Source: Candidatus Gastranaerophilales bacterium (GTDB lineage Bacteria; Cyanobacteriota; Vampirovibrionia; Gastranaerophilales; Gastranaerophilaceae). Taken from it: 7,616 nucleotides of DNA. Made by a program: the position numbers and the translations under genes. The DNA is taken from the NCBI GenBank assembly GCA_947630355.1, contig CANRHJ010000093.1, positions 1-7,616 of the forward strand, written 5' to 3'. Shown here one piece after another: positions 1 through 6,671 of the stretch. How positions within the stretch are numbered: the stretch's first letter is position 1; each line of letters begins with the position of its first letter. The notes under the pieces are model-generated. The model searched no databases. It had not been told where the DNA came from and saw only the letters and a list, made by a program, of their open reading frames with translations.

Positions 1-1328
1 TAATAAAAAAGACAACGGGAAATGCATCATTAACCGAAGAGAATATGACAGATGCACTGCGAGAAGTAAGGCGTGCATTATTAGAGGCTGATGTCAGTTT
101 AAAAGTCGTTAAAATATTTATGACTTCACTCAAGGAAAAAGCATTGGGAGAAGAGGTTTTAAAAGGTGTAAATCCGTCTCAGCAGTTAATAAAGATAGTT
201 CATGACGAGCTTGTAAATATAATGGGGAAAGAGAATACCCCGTTAAATTTAGAAGGTCATCCCGCGATAATAATGATGTTAGGTTTGCAAGGTTCGGGGA
301 AAACAACTACAGCGGCAAAACTTGCGGTGAAATTAAGAAAAAGCGGGAAAAATCCGATATTGGTTGCAGCAGATGTATACCGACCCGCCGCTATTACGCA
401 ATTAAAGACATTAGGTGAGCAGACACAAACCTTTGTATATACGAAAGAAAATTCGACGGATGTACGGCAAATAGTATCGGAAGCAATAGATTATGCTAAA
501 TCAAACGGATATAATCCGGTCATAATAGATACAGCCGGAAGATTACAAATTGATAACGAAATGATGGCTGAATTATTATTGTTGGATAGAGAATTTAATC
601 CGCAAGAAAAATTGCTTGTTATAGATTCAATGCTCGGACAGCAGGCTGTGAGCGTAGCGGAAAATTTTAACACGCAGCTGAACATAACAGGGACGGTATT
701 AACAAAGTTAGACGGAGATTCAAGGGGCGGAGCAGCGTTAAGCGTTGTTCATTCAACAGGCAAGCCGATAAAATTGACCGGAACCGGCGAAAAACTTGAC
801 GGACTCGATGAATTTTACCCTGCCCGTATGGCAGACCGCATATTGGGTATGGGAGATATTGTATCATTAGTGGAGAAAGCACAGGAAGTTTTTGATGCAG
901 AACAGGCTAAGGAATTGGAAAAGAAAATGTCCAAAGCCGAATTTTCATATAATGATTTTTTAAAAATGCAAAAGCAAATGAAAATGTTTGGTTCTCTGGA
1001 GAACATACTGGGGATGCTGCCCATTCCCGGTTTAGACAGACAGACAAAAGAAACGATATCAACGGAAGGTGAAAAACAGATAAAACGTATTGAAGCATTT
1101 ATATCGTCAATGACACCCGAAGAAAGAGCTAATCCTTCAATAATAAATACGTCAAGGAAACGAAGGATAGCATCAGGATGCGGGATACCGATACAAGAAG
1201 TTAATCAAATAATAAGCCAGTTTGAACAAATGCGGAAAATGATGAAAGGATTTTCCGACATCAAGCAGAAAGTAAAAAAAGGTAAAATTAAAATACCAAA
1301 AAATTTCGGGAACAGATTTCCTTTCTAA
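1..1328 (+). CDS. ffh: Signal recognition particle GTPase Ffh (SRP54), 5'-truncated by the window edge
   Basis: This is the protein subunit of the signal recognition particle. With 4.5S RNA it binds signal sequences on nascent chains and, with the FtsY receptor, delivers ribosomes to the membrane. The frame is open from base 3, and the codons before the first ATG (base 45) already read like the Ffh N domain (LTEEN then DALREVRRALLEADV), so the real start lies upstream of the window and roughly 20 residues are missing. Counting from that internal Met, the P-loop GLQGSGKT is at 80-87, DVYRPAA at 110-116, DTAGR at 162-166 and the G4 motif TKLD at 220-223, followed by GGAALS. The methionine-rich M domain runs from about 295, with GSLENILGMLP at 316-326 and the RNA-binding segment RKRRIASGCG at 371-380. 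The C-terminus is complete, with a short basic tail. It is probably the first visible gene of a four-gene operon. The family assignment is certain. Confidence 0.97.
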   Translation, partial: IKKTTGNASLTEENMTDALREVRRALLEADVSLKVVKIFMTSLKEKALGEEVLKGVNPSQQLIKIVHDELVNIMGKENTPLNLEGHPAIIMMLGLQGSGKTTTAAKLAVKLRKSGKNPILVAADVYRPAAITQLKTLGEQTQTFVYTKENSTDVRQIVSEAIDYAKSNGYNPVIIDTAGRLQIDNEMMAELLLLDREFNPQEKLLVIDSMLGQQAVSVAENFNTQLNITGTVLTKLDGDSRGGAALSVVHSTGKPIKLTGTGEKLDGLDEFYPARMADRILGMGDIVSLVEKAQEVFDAEQAKELEKKMSKAEFSYNDFLKMQKQMKMFGSLENILGMLPIPGLDRQTKETISTEGEKQIKRIEAFISSMTPEERANPSIINTSRKRRIASGCGIPIQEVNQIISQFEQMRKMMKGFSDIKQKVKKGKIKIPKNFGNRFPF

Positions 1329-1346
1329 TAATAACGGAGTAAGAAA

Positions 1347-2357
1347 ATGATTAAAAAAGCGATGATAATGGCAGCCGGAGTAGGTTCGAGATTAGAGCCC
1401 TTATCAAGTATTATACCTAAACCTTTGGTTCCTGTGGCAAATATACCTGTCATGGATATACTTATAAATCATCTCGGCACATTCGGAATTAAAGACATAA
1501 TATCAAATACATACTACAAATCAGAGGAAATACAAAACCATTATAATGAAAAGAACATCCGAATAAGCTTTATAAAAGAAGAAAATTTATCGGGAACCGC
1601 AGGCGGAGTAAAGAAATGCCAATACTTTTTCAATGAAAATGAAGATTTTATAGTAATGTCAGGTGACGGATTAACGGATATTGATATAGAAAAAGCGTAC
1701 AAATCACACGAAAAATCAGGTTCAATAGCAACAATAATCATAAAAGAAGTTGCTCCCGAAGAAACCGAGAAATACGGGATAGTGGTAGCAGACGAAAACG
1801 GTTACATTAAAAGTTTTCAGGAAAAGCCCAATAAACACGAAGCGAATTCTAATTTAGCAAACACAGGGATATATATATTTAATTATGAAATATTTAAGTA
1901 TATACCCGAAAATACTTTTTATGACTTTGCGAAAAATGTATTTCCGACATTATTAAAAAATAATATAAAAATAAACACATATAAAATGAGTGAATATTGG
2001 TCGGATATAGGTTCATTAAGCAGTTATCACCAATCAAACGTGGACATATTAAATCAAAAGGTACTCTGCTGCCGTCCGCAGACAATATCAGGATACAATT
2101 ATAAATATATAACAGGCAATAACACAATCCTTGATACAACGGTAAGTATGGAAGGGGTTTGTGTTATAGGGAATAATTGCAGAATAGGAAGAAATGCTAA
2201 AATAATTAATTCTATAATATGGAATAATGTGAAGATTTCTGATAACGTTGTTATAGAAAATTCAATAATATTATCCGGAACAAATATAGAAGAATCAGTA
2301 AGAAGGCAAATAGTAAAAGAAGATAAATTGAAAGAACATACATATATAACGGTATAG
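1347..2357 (+). CDS. Two-domain NDP-sugar pyrophosphorylase (GMPP/GCD1-like nucleotidyltransferase with beta-helix tail)
   Basis: This enzyme should join a nucleoside triphosphate and a sugar 1-phosphate to make an NDP-sugar plus pyrophosphate, feeding surface polysaccharide or glycoconjugate synthesis in the cytoplasm. The 336-aa product begins with the signature AAGVGSRLEPL followed by PKPLVPV (residues 9-31). It continues with GTAGGVKK (83-90), the metal-binding GDGLTDID (106-113), EKP (159-161), NTGIYIF (172-178) and YWSDIG (217-222), the usual order for the NTP_transferase fold. Residues of about 265-315 (VIGNNCRIGRNAKI and following) are hexapeptide repeats of a left-handed beta-helix. 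The closest architecture I recall is cyanobacterial mannose-1-phosphate guanylyltransferase-like proteins, which often carry a further phosphomannomutase domain that is absent here. Sugar and base specificity cannot be read from the sequence; glucose-1-phosphate is an alternative substrate. GGAG at 1336-1339 lies 7 bp before the ATG, and the gap from ffh is 18 bp. Confidence 0.88.
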   Translation: MIKKAMIMAAGVGSRLEPLSSIIPKPLVPVANIPVMDILINHLGTFGIKDIISNTYYKSEEIQNHYNEKNIRISFIKEENLSGTAGGVKKCQYFFNENEDFIVMSGDGLTDIDIEKAYKSHEKSGSIATIIIKEVAPEETEKYGIVVADENGYIKSFQEKPNKHEANSNLANTGIYIFNYEIFKYIPENTFYDFAKNVFPTLLKNNIKINTYKMSEYWSDIGSLSSYHQSNVDILNQKVLCCRPQTISGYNYKYITGNNTILDTTVSMEGVCVIGNNCRIGRNAKIINSIIWNNVKISDNVVIENSIILSGTNIEESVRRQIVKEDKLKEHTYITV

Positions 2358-2373
2358 AAAAAGAGGAAAGATA

Positions 2374-3420
2374 ATGATAATAATAATGGAACCATCTGCA
2401 ACGCAAGAGCAGATAAAAACAGTAGTAAAAGCGTTAGAAAATAAAGGATTTAAGACTGTATTAAATCACGGAGACGTAATGACAGTAATAGCGGCCATAG
2501 GAGATAAAAGGCTTATAGAACCGCATTCATTCCAATCCTATGATGGAGTAAGGAGTGTAAAGTTAATACAAGAACCATATAAATTAGCATCAAGAGAAGG
2601 CAAACAGGAAGATACCATAATTGAGTTTTCAAACGGAGTAAGGATAGGCGGTAAAGAGAAACCTGTATTAATAGCCGGACCTTGCTGTGTGGAGAAGGAT
2701 ATTGACGGATTATTACGAGTAGCGGATGCGGCAAAAGAAATGGGCTGTCACTTTTTAAGAGGCGGTGCATTTAAGCCCAGAACATCGCCTTATGATTTTC
2801 AGGGATTAGAGGAAAAAGCCTTAGAATATCTTGCTATAGCCAGAGAAAGAACGGGATTATTGATAGTAACCGAATTAATGGATACACTGGATTTAGACTT
2901 GGTATGTCAATATGCAGACGTAATACAAATAGGCGCAAGGAATATGCAGAACTTTAAGTTATTAAAAGCTGTCGGGAAATGTAATAAGCCTGTTATACTA
3001 AAACGAGGACCTGCTGCTACAGTAAGAGAATTTTTACTTGCCGCCGAACATATAATGTATAACGGAAACGATAAAGTTATATTGTGCGAGAGAGGAATAA
3101 AGGGTGTTGATAACACATCAACAAGGAACACTCTGGATATAGCATCAATTCCGGTTATTAAGAAGTATTCGCATCTGCCTGTTATAGTAGATCCCAGTCA
3201 CGGAACGGGAAGAAGATACTTAATAGAGCCGATGGCTAAGGCAGGATTAATTGTAGGTGCACACGGAGTAATGATGGAGGTACATCATGATCCCGAAAAT
3301 GCTTCATCTGACGGAGCACAAAGTTTACCTATACCTATGTTTAAAGAAGTAGCAAAACGACTTAATAAACTCATAGGCAGAATAGATTATGACAACAAAC
3401 ATTCAATGAGTATGGTGTAG
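2374..3420 (+). CDS. aroF: 3-deoxy-7-phosphoheptulonate (DAHP) synthase, type I-beta with N-terminal regulatory domain
   Basis: This enzyme condenses phosphoenolpyruvate with erythrose 4-phosphate to DAHP, the first committed step of the shikimate pathway to aromatic amino acids. The 348-aa length and layout match the Thermotoga maritima type. A ferredoxin-like domain of about 70 residues starts MIIIMEPSATQEQI, and the barrel follows. Visible signatures are IAGPCC (100-105), LRGGAFKPRTSPY (128-140), QIGARNMQNF (185-194), ILKRG (208-212), ILCERGI (236-242), VDPSHGTG (272-279) and HHDPENASSDGAQS (304-317). The expected metal ligands are all present: Cys104, His276, Glu302 and Asp313. In characterised relatives the N-terminal domain mediates feedback inhibition by Tyr or Phe, so the same is inferred here. 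The start at 2374 is favoured over the Met four codons later because MIIIMEP aligns with the family N-terminus and GAGG at 2363-2366 is well placed. The gap from the previous gene is 16 bp. The symbol is the generic one used for this family. Confidence 0.95.
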   Translation: MIIIMEPSATQEQIKTVVKALENKGFKTVLNHGDVMTVIAAIGDKRLIEPHSFQSYDGVRSVKLIQEPYKLASREGKQEDTIIEFSNGVRIGGKEKPVLIAGPCCVEKDIDGLLRVADAAKEMGCHFLRGGAFKPRTSPYDFQGLEEKALEYLAIARERTGLLIVTELMDTLDLDLVCQYADVIQIGARNMQNFKLLKAVGKCNKPVILKRGPAATVREFLLAAEHIMYNGNDKVILCERGIKGVDNTSTRNTLDIASIPVIKKYSHLPVIVDPSHGTGRRYLIEPMAKAGLIVGAHGVMMEVHHDPENASSDGAQSLPIPMFKEVAKRLNKLIGRIDYDNKHSMSMV

Positions 3421-3425
3421 AATTG
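3414..3425 (+). promoter_or_regulatory. Weak ribosome binding site and TTG start of the helicase gene
   Basis: GGTG (3414-3417) sits 5 bp before TTG (3423-3425), inside the last codons of aroF. It is complementary to the CACC part of the 16S 3' end rather than the CCUCC core. The conserved helicase N-terminus begins within ten codons, and a stop at 3390-3392 closes the frame upstream with no ATG between, which makes this TTG the best start. Confidence 0.55.
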
Positions 3426-5717
3426 TATAAATTTGATTTTGAACCTGATGACTTTCAAAAAGAAGCATTTGAATATATAGATAATAATAAAAGTGTTGTG
3501 GTATGTGCGCCTACAGGTGCGGGCAAGACTTGTATTGCAGAACACGCCATACACAGAGCTTTAGAAGAGAATACAAGACTGTTTTACACAACGCCTTTAA
3601 AAGCTTTATCAAACCAGAAATATTATGATTTCGGGAAAAAATACGGAGAAGGCAACGTTGGATTATTAACGGGTGATACTTCCATAAATCGTGATGCACC
3701 TATTGTAGTAATGACAACGGAAGTATTCAGAAATATGCTTTATAATACAAATTTCGGTTCTGCAAAAGACCTTATGAGGGATGTCAAATACGTAGTTTTA
3801 GACGAAGTTCATTATATGAACGACGAACAAAGAGGAACGGTATGGGAAGAAAGCATAATATATTGTCCGAATAATGTACAAATTATAGCATTGAGTGCAA
3901 CGGTTGCGAATTCCGAGCAGTTATGCGAATGGATAAATACGGTACATTCGGATACAGAGCACGTATACACAGATTTTAGACCTGTTCCTCTAAAACATTA
4001 TTATTACGACAGCTCAAAACCCAATGATATATTACCCTTATTAACCCCCGAAGGAAGATTAAATAAAAGAATAAAACCGGAAAAGAAAATAAACTTTCAT
4101 TCCCGCTCGGCAAAAAGGCAAAACAATATAAAAGATTTGATAGAGGTATTACACAGAAAAAACATGCTGCCTGCCATATTTTTTACATTTTCACGTAAAA
4201 AATGTGATGAAAATATGGAAAAATGTTCTGAAATAAATCTTATTACAAAAGAAGAGAGCAAACAGATACAAGAAGAAACAGAGATTTTTATAAAAGAGTA
4301 TCCTTATTTAGAGAATAATAAGAATATAAAATACTTATATAACGGTGTGGCATCGCACCATGCCGGATTGTTACCTGCGTGGAAGTTACTGGTAGAACGA
4401 TTATTCCAGAAGGGATTAATAAAGGTTGTATTTGCGACCGAAACATTGGCAGCGGGAATAAATATGCCGGCGAGGACAACTGTAATAACGGCAATAAGCA
4501 AGCGAACAGATTCCGGACACAGGAAGTTAACAGCGAATGAGTTTTTACAGATGTCAGGTCGTGCAGGAAGACGGGGGATGGATGAAATCGGTTATGTGGT
4601 TGTAATGGGTACACAATTTCAATCACCTGAGGAGGTTGCGGATTTAGTACGCAGCAAATCAAATCCGTTAGAGAGCCAATTTTCGCCCGGATATTCAATG
4701 GTATTAAATCTTTTGCAAAATTTGGAATTAGAGCAGGCAAAAGAACTCATATTAAAGAGTTTCGGATATTTTTCATCAAATGACCGATTAAAACCCATAG
4801 TAATGCAGCAAATAAATCTGGAGCAGACACTGGCGAAGCTGAAGAATGAGAAGTGTCCGTTCGGGCTTACTAATGAAGATTTTATGGAATTTAATAAATT
4901 AAAAGAGCAGTATATTGTATACAGGAAGCTGACAAAGACTTTGCAGAAGCAAGCGAAGCAAAAAGGGCAGAAGGACACGCCTGAGGTAATCGAATACGAA
5001 CAAAAAACCCGCGAAATAAGAGAAGCCTTAAACAAATACAAGTGTGAAATATGCAGAGGATATAAAAAACATATTAAAAATTTGGAAATAATAAAAAGAT
5101 TTGAGAAACGTTACAAAGAAAGCTGCAAGAATGTAGAAAAACAAAAGGATATATATTGGAATAAGTTTTTGGCACATAAAGAAGTTCTGGAGCGGATGGG
5201 ATATATAGAAAACGGCGTACCGACAAATAAAGGACTACTGTGTTCAATGATAAGAGCCGAGAATGAATTGTTTATATCGGAAATTATTCAGAGCGGAACG
5301 GTCGATGAATTGGAGCCATACGAATTAGCATCGGTAATATGCGCAATCGTGACCGAAGATTTACGCGCGGATGTATACCCAAATCAGCCGATAAGCAAAA
5401 ACACAAGAAAAGCATTAAACAAGATAAAAGAAATTAGAAAGAAAATAGCAATAATACAGAGGGATTATGACATAAATACTGAAATGTATATGAACTCATA
5501 CTATTCTCCTTTGATAGAACAGTGGATACAAGGATGCAAATGGGAAGATATAGCAAAACAAGCCGAGTCTTCCGAAGGCGACATTGTCAGAATTTTTAAA
5601 CGTACAATAGATTTATTAAGACAACTGACAATTATTCCCAATATAAATGAAAGCATCAAAGAGAAAGCCAAAGCGGCAATAATTGCAATACAAAAAGAGC
5701 CGATTGATTCAGACTGA
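3423..5717 (+). CDS. Ski2/Mtr4-like superfamily 2 RNA helicase with C-terminal DSHCT region
   Basis: This is a 764-aa ATP-dependent helicase that probably remodels RNA in turnover or ribosome maturation, by analogy with Ski2, Mtr4, actinobacterial HelY and chloroplast ISE2. Motifs in order are FQKEA (11-15, Q-motif region), Walker A APTGAGKT (29-36), TTPLKALSNQ (56-65), the DEVH box (127-130), SAT (158-160), FFTFSRKKC (253-261), SHHAGLLP (311-318), ATETLAAGINMPAR (338-351) and motif VI QMSGRAGRRG (376-385). A charged helical middle (460-590) contains a C-x2-C-x5-H cluster (C541, C544, H550). The end, from about 590 to 740, resembles the DSHCT domain, including EGDIVRIFKRTIDLLRQ (718-734). The start codon is TTG, two bases after the aroF stop. 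No ATG occurs before the conserved N-terminus, and GGTG at 3414-3417 could pair with the extended anti-Shine-Dalgarno. Coupling to aroF translation is likely. The family is certain; the RNA substrate is unknown. Confidence 0.93.
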   Translation: MYKFDFEPDDFQKEAFEYIDNNKSVVVCAPTGAGKTCIAEHAIHRALEENTRLFYTTPLKALSNQKYYDFGKKYGEGNVGLLTGDTSINRDAPIVVMTTEVFRNMLYNTNFGSAKDLMRDVKYVVLDEVHYMNDEQRGTVWEESIIYCPNNVQIIALSATVANSEQLCEWINTVHSDTEHVYTDFRPVPLKHYYYDSSKPNDILPLLTPEGRLNKRIKPEKKINFHSRSAKRQNNIKDLIEVLHRKNMLPAIFFTFSRKKCDENMEKCSEINLITKEESKQIQEETEIFIKEYPYLENNKNIKYLYNGVASHHAGLLPAWKLLVERLFQKGLIKVVFATETLAAGINMPARTTVITAISKRTDSGHRKLTANEFLQMSGRAGRRGMDEIGYVVVMGTQFQSPEEVADLVRSKSNPLESQFSPGYSMVLNLLQNLELEQAKELILKSFGYFSSNDRLKPIVMQQINLEQTLAKLKNEKCPFGLTNEDFMEFNKLKEQYIVYRKLTKTLQKQAKQKGQKDTPEVIEYEQKTREIREALNKYKCEICRGYKKHIKNLEIIKRFEKRYKESCKNVEKQKDIYWNKFLAHKEVLERMGYIENGVPTNKGLLCSMIRAENELFISEIIQSGTVDELEPYELASVICAIVTEDLRADVYPNQPISKNTRKALNKIKEIRKKIAIIQRDYDINTEMYMNSYYSPLIEQWIQGCKWEDIAKQAESSEGDIVRIFKRTIDLLRQLTIIPNINESIKEKAKAAIIAIQKEPIDSD

Positions 5718-6140
5718 TTAACCGTAAATTGCTTTAATTCCCTGAAGGTTATAAAGTAAACTGTCTAAAGCATCTTTATTACCCTTTTTTATTTCAATAA
5801 ATTTAAACAGCATTTCTCTGCTTGCATCGGAATCCAAAATATCAATCAAGCCCAGCAGTTCTTCTTCAGTGAGATTAAGTCTGTCTTGCAATCGGACTAT
5901 AAAATCTATATCGAGTTCCATTTTATCGGAAATGAACATATTACCTTCTCCTGACAGAAGCCAATTAATGTTAATATGATAATTTTCAATCAGGGCATTT
6001 AAAAATTTAGAGCCCGGCTGTGCCTCTTCACGTTCATAGCTGCCGATTGTTCTTGCCGGTATATTTAACTTAGCCGACATTTCAGCAGTTGTAATATGTA
6101 AATTAGATCTTATTTCTTTTATTCTTTTACCTATACTCAT
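5718..6140 (-). CDS. XRE-family transcriptional regulator, CI-repressor-like, no peptidase domain
   Basis: This 140-aa protein is a probable DNA-binding repressor. Residues 3-66 form a lambda-repressor-type helix-turn-helix domain: IGKRIKEIR is helix 1, TAEMSAKL (18-25) helix 2 and ARTIGSYERE (29-38) the recognition helix. The segment ININWLLSGEGNMF (56-69) is typical of phage CI-like repressor N-terminal domains. The C-terminal half (75-140) is predicted helical and acidic then basic, perhaps for dimerisation. It has no Ser/Lys S24 peptidase motifs, so RecA-triggered self-cleavage is unlikely. The gene faces the helicase and abuts its stop with no gap. Upstream lie three similar 16-bp dyads that are natural candidates for its operators, implying autoregulation and control of the divergent genes. 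The ATG at 6138-6140 is preceded by a short GGA (complement of 6146-6148). GC content (about 36% by hand count over 5761-6060) is like the core genes. Confidence 0.88.
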   Translation of the reverse strand: MSIGKRIKEIRSNLHITTAEMSAKLNIPARTIGSYEREEAQPGSKFLNALIENYHININWLLSGEGNMFISDKMELDIDFIVRLQDRLNLTEEELLGLIDILDSDASREMLFKFIEIKKGNKDALDSLLYNLQGIKAIYG

Positions 6141-6161
6141 AATATTCCGTTTTAATTTTTA

Positions 6162-6177
6162 TTACATAATCATGCAA
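6162..6177. promoter_or_regulatory. Putative operator site 1 (imperfect 16-bp dyad)
   Basis: TTACATAATCATGCAA pairs with itself at 6 of 8 dyad positions and matches the consensus TTACATAATCATGTAA at 15 of 16. It lies 22 bp from the regulator start codon. The complement of 6161-6166 reads TGTAAT, a 5/6 match to a leftward -10 box, so binding here could block the repressor's own transcription. The role is inferred. Confidence 0.55.
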
Positions 6178-6192
6178 TAATGCTTGCATTAT
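6177..6192. repeat. Perfect inverted repeat ATAATGC-TT-GCATTAT
   Basis: Two perfect 7-bp arms are separated by TT. The palindrome is centred 15 bp from the centre of site 1 and 17 bp from that of site 2, sharing one base with site 1. It carries TTGCAT half-sites related to the operator half-site TTACAT, so it may be a variant operator or the site of another regulator. A short hairpin in the leader is possible, but with so few GC pairs it would be weak. Confidence 0.5.
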
Positions 6193-6193
6193 G

Positions 6194-6209
6194 TTACATT
6201 ATCTTGTAA
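6194..6209. promoter_or_regulatory. Putative operator site 2 (imperfect 16-bp dyad)
   Basis: TTACATTATCTTGTAA has 6 of 8 dyad pairs and differs from site 1 at three positions. Its right half, TTGTAA (6204-6209), also serves as the -35 of the candidate rightward promoter. Its centre is 32 bp from that of site 1, close to three helical turns, which places the sites on the same DNA face. Confidence 0.55.
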
Positions 6210-6232
6210 GATAGTAGATGAATTTATGTAAT
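6204..6232 (+). promoter_or_regulatory. Candidate rightward promoter for the small-gene cassette
   Basis: TTGTAA (6204-6209, 4/6 to the -35 consensus), a 17-bp spacer and TGTAAT (6227-6232, 5/6 to the -10 consensus) fit a sigma-70 type promoter reading toward 6342. The -35 lies in site 2 and the -10 in site 3, an arrangement expected for repression. In DNA this AT-rich, chance matches are common. Confidence 0.35.
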
Positions 6233-6240
6233 CATGTAAA
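6211..6240 (-). promoter_or_regulatory. Candidate leftward promoter for the repressor gene
   Basis: On the minus strand, TTTACA (complement of 6235-6240, 5/6) and TACTAT (complement of 6211-6216, 4/6) are 18 bp apart and point at the regulator. The -35 overlaps site 3. Alternatives are the perfect TATAAT at 6255-6260 and the TGTAAT at 6161-6166 (both complement), so the true start is undecided. Confidence 0.28.
6224..6239. promoter_or_regulatory. Putative operator site 3 (imperfect 16-bp dyad)
   Basis: TTATGTAATCATGTAA matches site 1 at 13 of 16 positions, with all three differences transitions; 5 of 8 dyad positions pair. Its centre is 30 bp from that of site 2. The candidate rightward -10 (TGTAAT, 6227-6232) lies wholly inside it. 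Confidence 0.55.
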
Positions 6241-6341
6241 TTCCTAGTATTAGTATTATACAACAAACTACAATTTATTGCACTATTTTTAGTATATACC
6301 AAAAAGGGAAGTTACAAAACGAAATAAGGAGTGGGAAAGTT

Positions 6342-6653
6342 ATGAAAGAGAGACATTTGCGTCTTATTGTTTCTCATAATGTGAGAGACAATAAGGAAAA
6401 TTGGTTAACCGAATATTTAAAAATTTTAAAAAATAACATTAAGTCATTACAAGTTTCCAAAACTGAAAAGATATATGTTTTAAAGGATATTTTGTTAAAA
6501 ATATACAGGGACTATGAGATTACAACGGGTATTGTGGATATACCCTGTTTTATAAGAGCCCAAACTATGCTGGATAAAATTATTAAAGAAAATAAGGTGG
6601 ATTATTATTATAAAATTTTAAGTAAATTCAGAAAACGCAATTTTTATAATTAA
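6342..6653 (+). CDS. Hypothetical protein, 103 aa, first gene of the divergent cassette
   Basis: I do not recognise this protein. It is small, rich in Lys, Ile, Asn and Tyr, net basic, and looks almost entirely helical (for example WLTEYLKILKNNIKSL at 21-36 and KIYVLKDILLKIYRDYE at 43-59). It has no signal peptide, no membrane segment and a single cysteine (69). It is likely to be translated: AAGGAG at 6326-6331 is the best Shine-Dalgarno match in the window and sits 10 bp before the ATG, and the gene is followed by a second small gene 18 bp later. GC over 6361-6660 is about 25% by hand count, well below the neighbouring core genes, which suggests a foreign or fast-evolving origin. Its position opposite a CI-like repressor hints at a phage-derived or accessory function, but nothing in the sequence proves one. 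Confidence 0.65.
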   Translation: MKERHLRLIVSHNVRDNKENWLTEYLKILKNNIKSLQVSKTEKIYVLKDILLKIYRDYEITTGIVDIPCFIRAQTMLDKIIKENKVDYYYKILSKFRKRNFYN

Positions 6654-6671
6654 CTTTGGAATTAAACAAAC

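Larger units (their letters stand above)
6141..6341. promoter_or_regulatory. Divergent intergenic control region between the repressor and the small-gene cassette
   Basis: This 201-bp, strongly AT-rich spacer separates the minus-strand regulator from the plus-strand genes. Its repressor-proximal half holds three related dyads and an extra palindrome, annotated separately. Further right is a tandem TAGTAT TAGTAT (6245-6256). The minus strand has a perfect TATAAT (complement of 6255-6260), although the best -35 at 17 bp is only GTGCAA. TATATA at 6293-6298 is another possible rightward -10 without a convincing -35. AAGGAG at 6326-6331 is the ribosome binding site of the next gene. I see no small open frame or RNA gene here. 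Confidence 0.75.

Noticed and set aside
45..47. ATG at 45 as the start of ffh
   Set aside because: The codons before it stay open to the window edge and encode conserved Ffh N-domain sequence, so it is an internal Met.
4288..5041. Long open frames (140-150 codons) on the minus strand inside the helicase gene
   Set aside because: They lie opposite a gene with unmistakable helicase motifs, their products look like no known protein, and they are Cys/Ser/Phe-rich as expected from complementary reading of AT-rich coding DNA.
5718..6140. SOS-inducible CI/LexA-type repressor
   Set aside because: At 140 aa it lacks the S24 peptidase domain and its Ser/Lys catalytic pair.
6162..6239. CRISPR-like array
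   Set aside because: Repeats are only 16 bp, imperfect and palindromic, with spacers of 14-16 bp and no cas genes; operators explain them better.
6282..6293. ACTA-TTTT-TAGT stem-loop as a terminator
   Set aside because: The stem is four AT-rich pairs, far too weak, and it lies upstream of a gene in a promoter region.
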